DNA of 64,000 nucleotides from Aldrovandia affinis (Eukaryota > Chordata > Actinopteri > Notacanthiformes > Halosauridae). Under the pieces are notes generated by a model. It made no database searches. It saw only the letters and a program-made list of their open reading frames with translations, and was not told the DNA's origin. Location: NCBI GenBank assembly GCA_029706075.1, contig JAINUG010000138.1:868001-932000 (forward strand), given 5' to 3'. Position numbers and translations under genes: made by a program. Positions 59,110 through 64,000 of this stretch are shown in pieces. The stretch's first letter is position 1, and every line of letters begins with the position of its first letter.

Positions 59110-60291
59110 TTTTTATTTTATTTATTTAGCCTTTATTTAACCAGGTCGGTCCCATTGAGACACAATGATCTCTTTTCCAAGGGAAGCCTGGCCAAGACAG
59201 CAGCTTTAAAACATTGAGTTTCAACAGTTAAAACAAACAGTGCAAAATTACATAAAACACCAAGTCAAACAACAAAAAAATAAACCAAATATAATCTGAT
59301 CAAATCAATAGAGCTAGATAATGGGGCTTTCATGAACAAGAACAAGAACGGTATGAGGCCGATTCTATGTTACTCATAACATTTTGAATGTTCCTAAAGA
59401 AATAAGATCCTTCAAGTTCAGGGTGCTCTGCAGTGAATTCCAGGCAGAAGGTGCGAAGTACATGAAAGAGTGCTTGCCGAATTCAGTGCGAACCCTGGGG
59501 ACACTTAACAGATAACAATCGTTGGAACGTAGGGAGTAAGTGCTCTGGGTTCTCGAAATATAACCACACAAATATTGGGGGAGTACACCTAAAATGGCTT
59601 TATACACAAGAATGTGCCAGTGTGAGACGACGTGCAGCCAATGAGGGCCACTCAACTCTGCCATATAGGGTACAATGGTGAGTGAGGGCTTTACAACCTG
59701 TAACAAACCTCAGGGCACCGTGATACACAGAGTCCAGAGATCGCAGACATTTGGCAGGGGCATGCATATAAAGAAGGTCGCCATAATCCAGTAGGGGAAG
59801 AAAGGTGGCACCAACCAACTTCTTCCTGGCAGCAAATGTAAAGGATGTTCTGTGGCGATAAAAGAAACCCAGCTTAAGCTTTAATTTCTTGATCAGGTTC
59901 TCTATATGAGATTTAAAAGAAATCCGATCATCAATTAAAACACCCAGATACTTGTAGCAAGGCACAAAATCAATCACATTTCCTTGTAGGAGAATACACT
60001 GGGAGGGGGCTCAGGTATCTTCCTGCCATTTGAAAAGATCATGCAATTGGTTTTGGAAACGTTTAAAACAAGTTTCAGTTCTACAAGCTGACGTTCCACA
60101 GAGTTAAAAGCAGTCTGTAGGTAGCCAAGGGCCTCAGCAAGGGTGGAACCACAACAGTAAATGACAGTATCGTCAGCATAGAAATGGAAATTGGCATCAG
60201 GGACATTTCTGCCAAGTACATCCACATAAATAGTAAACAAAATTGGACCCAAAACAGAGCCCTGGGGCACACCAGAGGAGACATTTAACAT
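59110..60291 (-). mobile_element. 5'-truncated non-LTR retrotransposon, TSD TGTTCAT
   Basis: TGTTCAT lies at 59103-59109 and 60292-60298, matching a target duplication. The 3' tail (59110-59210, in reverse) is TTTAACCAGG...TAAATAAAATAAA, a common fish LINE end. The 5' end stops inside the reverse transcriptase, typical of incomplete reverse transcription. Confidence 0.85.
59374..60291 (-). pseudogene. LINE reverse transcriptase, C-terminal half
   Basis: Reads [20 protein letters not shown] (RT block 4) and [13 protein letters not shown] (catalytic YADD), then [17 protein letters not shown]. After a frameshift near 59975 comes PCYKYLGVLIDDRISFKSHI and LLDYGDLLYMHAPAKCLRSL, and after another near 59620 HWHILVYKAILGVLPQYLCG and YFAPSAWNSLQSTLNLKDLI, ending LGTFKML. 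This is the C-terminal half of an ORF2 protein of the L2/CR1/Rex1 assemblage; the endonuclease domain is absent. Two frameshifts make it inactive. Confidence 0.82.
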
Positions 60292-60298
60292 TGTTCAT

Positions 60299-60673
60299 AC
60301 GTCATTATAATATCATTGCACCTTCCACTAACATAAAAATCCTAGATATCAAGCAGTCATAATAAACATTTACTGTTGACATCTGATACAGCCTCCTTGG
60401 GTCAATTTCCAGATCCTTAAAGTTAACTTTTTGTGGCCAAAATTATTATGATTCTGCATGCTCAGAGTTCACAAATGGTACTCCCGTTGCTTATTGATGG
60501 AATACCTTTAGCTATCATAAGGATAGACATTATAATCCGAGGAGTCTATGAGGATACCTGTTGGTGGATCCATTTTTTATAAGCGATATGGAACTTGAAG
60601 TTAGATGCTACTCTACTTCACATCGTGCCTAAAAATACTCCCTAGCCGTGCTGATATTCATACTATAACACAG
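60299..60673. other. Nothing recognised
   Basis: Unassigned sequence between the LINE and the gypsy LTR. Confidence 0.45.
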
Positions 60674-61046
60674 TGTGGCAGATGGCCCGGGGAGGAGAGG
60701 GGAGTGGTAATCGGGGGGAGATACGTACGACACACCTTATATGGAGGTCCGGAGGAAATGATACTCACCAGTAAACCCTTAGCCGCTGAAGACGCGGGAA
60801 TGAAAGAGGAGGCTGTACCCCTATCTAGTTGCAAAGTACCGAAAGGGAAATGCGTAGGGAGTGAGTGAGAGAACAGCGAACGTAAACGAATACAGATTAC
60901 GATTTTGGATTGTTTGCCAGATTTTTCCCCCCTCCCTTTTTGTGTTTTCCCCAATAAACTCAGTTTTGTTCCAGCTGAGCTTCTTGTGTGTTGTTTGGTT
61001 ATCAAACTTGGTTGCGTGGAAAGCCCAGACCCCTATTTCCGCTACA
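60674..61046 (+). mobile_element. Ty3/gypsy 5' LTR
   Basis: TGTGGCAGATGGCCCGG to TTTCCGCTACA: begins TG, ends CA, 373 bp, with an AATAAA signal at 60952-60957 near a (TTTTT)CCC stretch. It is followed at once by TATGGTGGAGAATGCGGGC, the place of the primer-binding site. No 3' LTR is found in the window. Confidence 0.75.
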
Positions 61047-63119
61047 TATGGTGGAGAATGCGGGCATTGCTTGATTAACCACAGTTCGATAACTGAACAG
61101 ACAAGAAGAGCAATGGAAACTCTCATCAAACAACTAGCAGAGGCGAATTTAGCGCAGCATATTATGCATTAGGAACGAATGGAGGAGCAAGGACAGCAGA
61201 CCGCCCTGATGTGAGCGGAGCTCAACCATCTGACAGCTGCCAACACAGCTGGATCATCGGCCGCCACAGTTTTGCGTCCCAAACCCAGTTTGTTATTGCT
61301 GAAACTGACCGATGCTGATGACATCCGAGACGTACCTTCAAGCGTTCGAGAGAAAATCAATCTGGAAGAATTGGCCACAAGAACAGTGGGCCAGCCTGAT
61401 CGCACCATTTCTGGCAAGGACAGCACAGAAAGCATACCAGGACCCTGGAACAGGCAACCCATTACGAAGTGCTAAAGAAGGAAATATTAAGACGATATGG
61501 ATATGCCCTAATCCACCGGGCACAGAGGTTCCATGATTGGAATTTTGATCCCATGGAATCCCCCTGATCACAGATGTGTTCAGATTAGCTAAGAGCTGGT
61601 TAACTGCCGAACCCCTGTCCATGAATCCAATCGAAATAATTGTCATAGATACATTTCTGCACTTTTCAGATCAGCTTGTCGAACTGGTCAAGGGACACCA
61701 GGCTGTGGTAGAGGTCTTGCGTAGTGGAGGACCGCAGAAGCCTGAAACCTGGTCAAGGCCGGAGGGAGTTCACGTTCTAAATCACTGAGAAAACAACCTT
61801 GTATTAATGTAGACAGCCAGAAGTGTTTCGATTGTGGTGAACAAGGTCACATTACCTGGAGCTGCCCTCATCGCGATGTCCCGATACTGTCGGCATCCAC
61901 CAGTGAGGTAGCTACCGGACAGCCCTGTGGATTATTGACATCATGCTGGGCTCTTGAGAGTAGCCCCTCACCTGTCACCCCGGTGAAGGCCAACGGAAAA
62001 GACACCATGGCCCTCCTGGACTCAGGCAGCATGGTGACACTGATACAACCGGAATTTGCTCGAGCCCAGGGTACAAACGACACCATATCAATCACTTGCA
62101 TTCATGGGGAAACAAAAAAATACAGTACTTCTATTTTAAACCTACAGATGATGAAGGGTCCAAATGTAGGATGAGCTGGAGTGGTGTCGAACCTGCCAGT
62201 TCCTGTGCTGATAGGAAGAGATTCCCTGATGTTCGCCTGATTGTGGTCCAGCATATTGAGAGAAATGGAAAAACGAGGGAATAGAAAAGGAAAAGGGGCC
62301 AGAAGACAGGTGAGGGCCACTAGCGAAGGGGAAGCCAAGATGTGCGGTTATCGGGAAGTGGACCCTAATGCACAATGCACTGCGCACAATGGCTACCAAA
62401 GGCATTGCACGTGAGTTATTACTGTTATTTTCAAGAATGGGCATTCCAGACCAGATTTTAACCAATCAAGGAACCCCATTTATGTCATGTATAATGAAAG
62501 ACCTATGAGAATAACCCAGCTTCATACCTCAGTTTATCACCCCCAGACAGATGCACTCATGGAGAGATTCAATCGGACATTGAAACATGTTTAAAAAAGT
62601 GATGGAAGCATACAGAAAGAATTGGGACCAGCTGCTGCCATATCTAATGTTTTCAATCATAGAAGTACCTGAGGCATCCACCAGATTTTTCTCCCTTCAA
62701 GCTGTTGTACGGGAGATGACCCAGAGGACTGCTGGATATAGCTAAGGAAGCATGGGACCAACAACCTTCACCCCATCGCATGCTGGTGGAACACGTCGGG
62801 GAAATAAGAGATAGAATGGCACCCCGCTAGCCCATTGTACGGGAATACATGCAGGAAGCACAGAATGTACAAGCACGAGTGTATAACAGGGGAGCGCAGC
62901 CAAGGGAGTTCCAGACAGGGGACAAGGTGTTGGTTCTACCCCCCATCTGAATATAAATGTTTGGCTGGATAGCACCCCCATGGTGGGGGAAGTGTTAGTG
63001 TGTTAGTACCAAAACCGGACGGCACCCTCAGATTTTGTAATGATTTCCAAAAATTTAATAAAATCTCCAAATGTAATGCTTATCCTATGACCAGGATTGA
63101 TCAGTTGATTGACAGATTA
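61047..63119 (+). pseudogene. Ty3/gypsy gag-pol relic, order protease-integrase-RT
   Basis: Gag: LLKLTDADDI then in another frame YLQAFERKSIWKNWPQEQWA and APFLARTAQKAYQDPG, a capsid-like region. A zinc knuckle CFDCGEQGHITWSCPH lies near 61815. Protease: GKDTMALLDSGSMVTLIQPE (the DSG site) near 62000-62060. Integrase follows near 62405: LLLFSRMGIPDQILTNQGTP, HPQTDALMERF-like bases and YRKNWDQLLPYLMFSIIEVP, then REFQTGDKVLVLPP. A reverse-transcriptase start then appears at 63000-63118 (VLVPKPDGTLRFCNDFQKFN). Catalytic RT, RNase H and the 3' LTR are absent. Many stops and frameshifts. The integrase-before-RT order fits Gmr1-like gypsy elements (family knowledge) or a rearrangement. Confidence 0.75.
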
Positions 63120-63309
63120 GGTGTCAGGTCTCGTGTTCGTGTTCCCCGTAATTAAGTGTTTTCATTTATTCCATGTTTTTCTGGTTGTCCGTGTTTTCAC
63201 TTTCACTTACCTGTTCCCAGTCTTGTCATTGTATTATCGTTTTCACCTGTTCCTCATGTGTCTGATTGCAGTTAGCTGCATTCCTGTTAATTCCTGATTG
63301 TTTCTCGTT
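63120..63309. repeat. Unclassified repeat fragment
   Basis: GTGTCAGGTCTCGTGTTCGT starts abruptly after the RT fragment. T-rich with recurring CCTGTT and CTGATTG; likely an end of a non-autonomous DNA repeat cut by the next LINE. Confidence 0.4.
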
Positions 63310-64000
63310 ATCAATCAATCAATCAATCTTTATTTTTGTATAGCGCCATTTACAAACAGGTTGTCACACAGCGCTTCACAATTGGCATTTTCCAGAGGGA
63401 ATCAAAAAACCAGAAAACCATTGGAGCCAATGTAGGAAACTGGAAAATTATTCCCTGACCCCTTAAAAGGCGGTCGAGATGAACTCCTGGAAAATTGTGG
63501 GATACAGAGAAAAACAACACAAATAGTCCTTGAGGCTCATGTGGCTTAACAGACCACTGGAAGGGCATTCTAAGTGTAGGAGTGGGGTGGACCTCATCCC
63601 TCCAGATACCAGGGCAGGGCGGAGAGTCCGGATGCAGGCCTCTAACTCAACTATTCTCTCCGCCAACACTAAATTGAGCTCACACTTATGGCATGTAAAA
63701 TTATCATTAACAGTAACATCGGCAGGAGAGCTAAGATGATACATGCTACAACCAGAGCAAGAGAGGGGAGAGGAAGCAGCCATCGTTTGTGCTTACCTTA
63801 TAAGTTGATGAGATAGGAGTAACCGAAAAAGATTAAAAAATAGAAAGGAGTTTTGTATTTAAACCAGTATTTAAACCAGTATAAAGATGCAGAAAATGCG
63901 GGCAGTAAAACTTGGAGCAGCAGTGACTAGAGCGCGCGTCGCGTTCAAACAGCAAACAGGAAACAGGAAGTCAGCAAACAGGAAATCTCTGCCGTGAAAT
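63310..64000 (-). mobile_element. LINE relic with ORF1, inverted, running off the window
   Basis: The 3' tail (ATTG)n is at 63310-63330 in reverse, preceded by AGCGCTGTGTGACAACC. ORF1 (63463-63783) starts MAASSPLSCSGCSMYHLSSP, has a CxxC...CxxC pair (CSGC and CHKC) and a short coiled-coil-like LVLAERIVELEACIRTLRP. ORF2 is missing between ORF1 and the tail, so the copy is internally deleted. The 5' end lies past 64000. Confidence 0.65.

Overview
The window is vertebrate nuclear DNA, almost certainly from a teleost fish. It holds a spliced gene with GT-AG introns and dense interspersed repeats of kinds typical of ray-finned fish: L2-type LINEs, tRNA-derived SINEs, Tc1/mariner and hAT DNA transposons, and a Ty3/gypsy relic. 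I cannot name the species. There is no bacterial-type operon, CRISPR array or rRNA gene.

The only host gene I recognise is a TRPC cation channel on the + strand, best matched to TRPC3. Nine coding exons are visible: 11367-11521, 24915-25680, 30438-30623, 33693-33857, 35156-35372, 42585-42818, 48168-48432, 49443-49638 and 50366-50572. All eight joins keep the reading frame and give 797 codons, covering the N-terminus, ankyrin repeats, linker region, S1-S6, pore and TRP box. The exons for the C-terminal cytoplasmic helices (the CIRB/coiled-coil part) are not found in the remaining 13.4 kb. They lie beyond the window or are lost.

Everything else is mostly mobile-element debris, often nested. 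1.7-10.7 kb: an L2 LINE split by three insertions, one of which holds a hAT that holds a MITE. 13.6-24.7 kb (intron 1): LINE and mariner ends, a frameshifted hAT on the minus strand, an IS630-like DNA transposon sitting between two copies of a 134-bp repeat, and a SINE. 25.7-50 kb (introns 2-8): mariner and Tc1 relics, SINEs, a BED-type hAT with a nested MITE, and a second copy of a 1.35-kb TA-flanked element also present at 9-10.4 kb. 50.57-55.97 kb: a large foldback (inverted-repeat) element starting within a few bases of the last visible exon, carrying four later insertions. 56-64 kb: two hAT MITEs (one with a long AT-rich palindrome), a Tc1 element rebuilt as a giant palindrome, a 5'-truncated LINE, a decayed gypsy element with protease-integrase-RT order, and a LINE ORF1 fragment.

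Eight hAT-type insertions have perfect 8-bp target duplications, so their boundaries are exact. I found no evidence of a new host defence or regulatory system. The observations most worth following are the 3' end of trpc3 against the foldback element, the 134-bp duplication around a transposon, and the palindromic Tc1.
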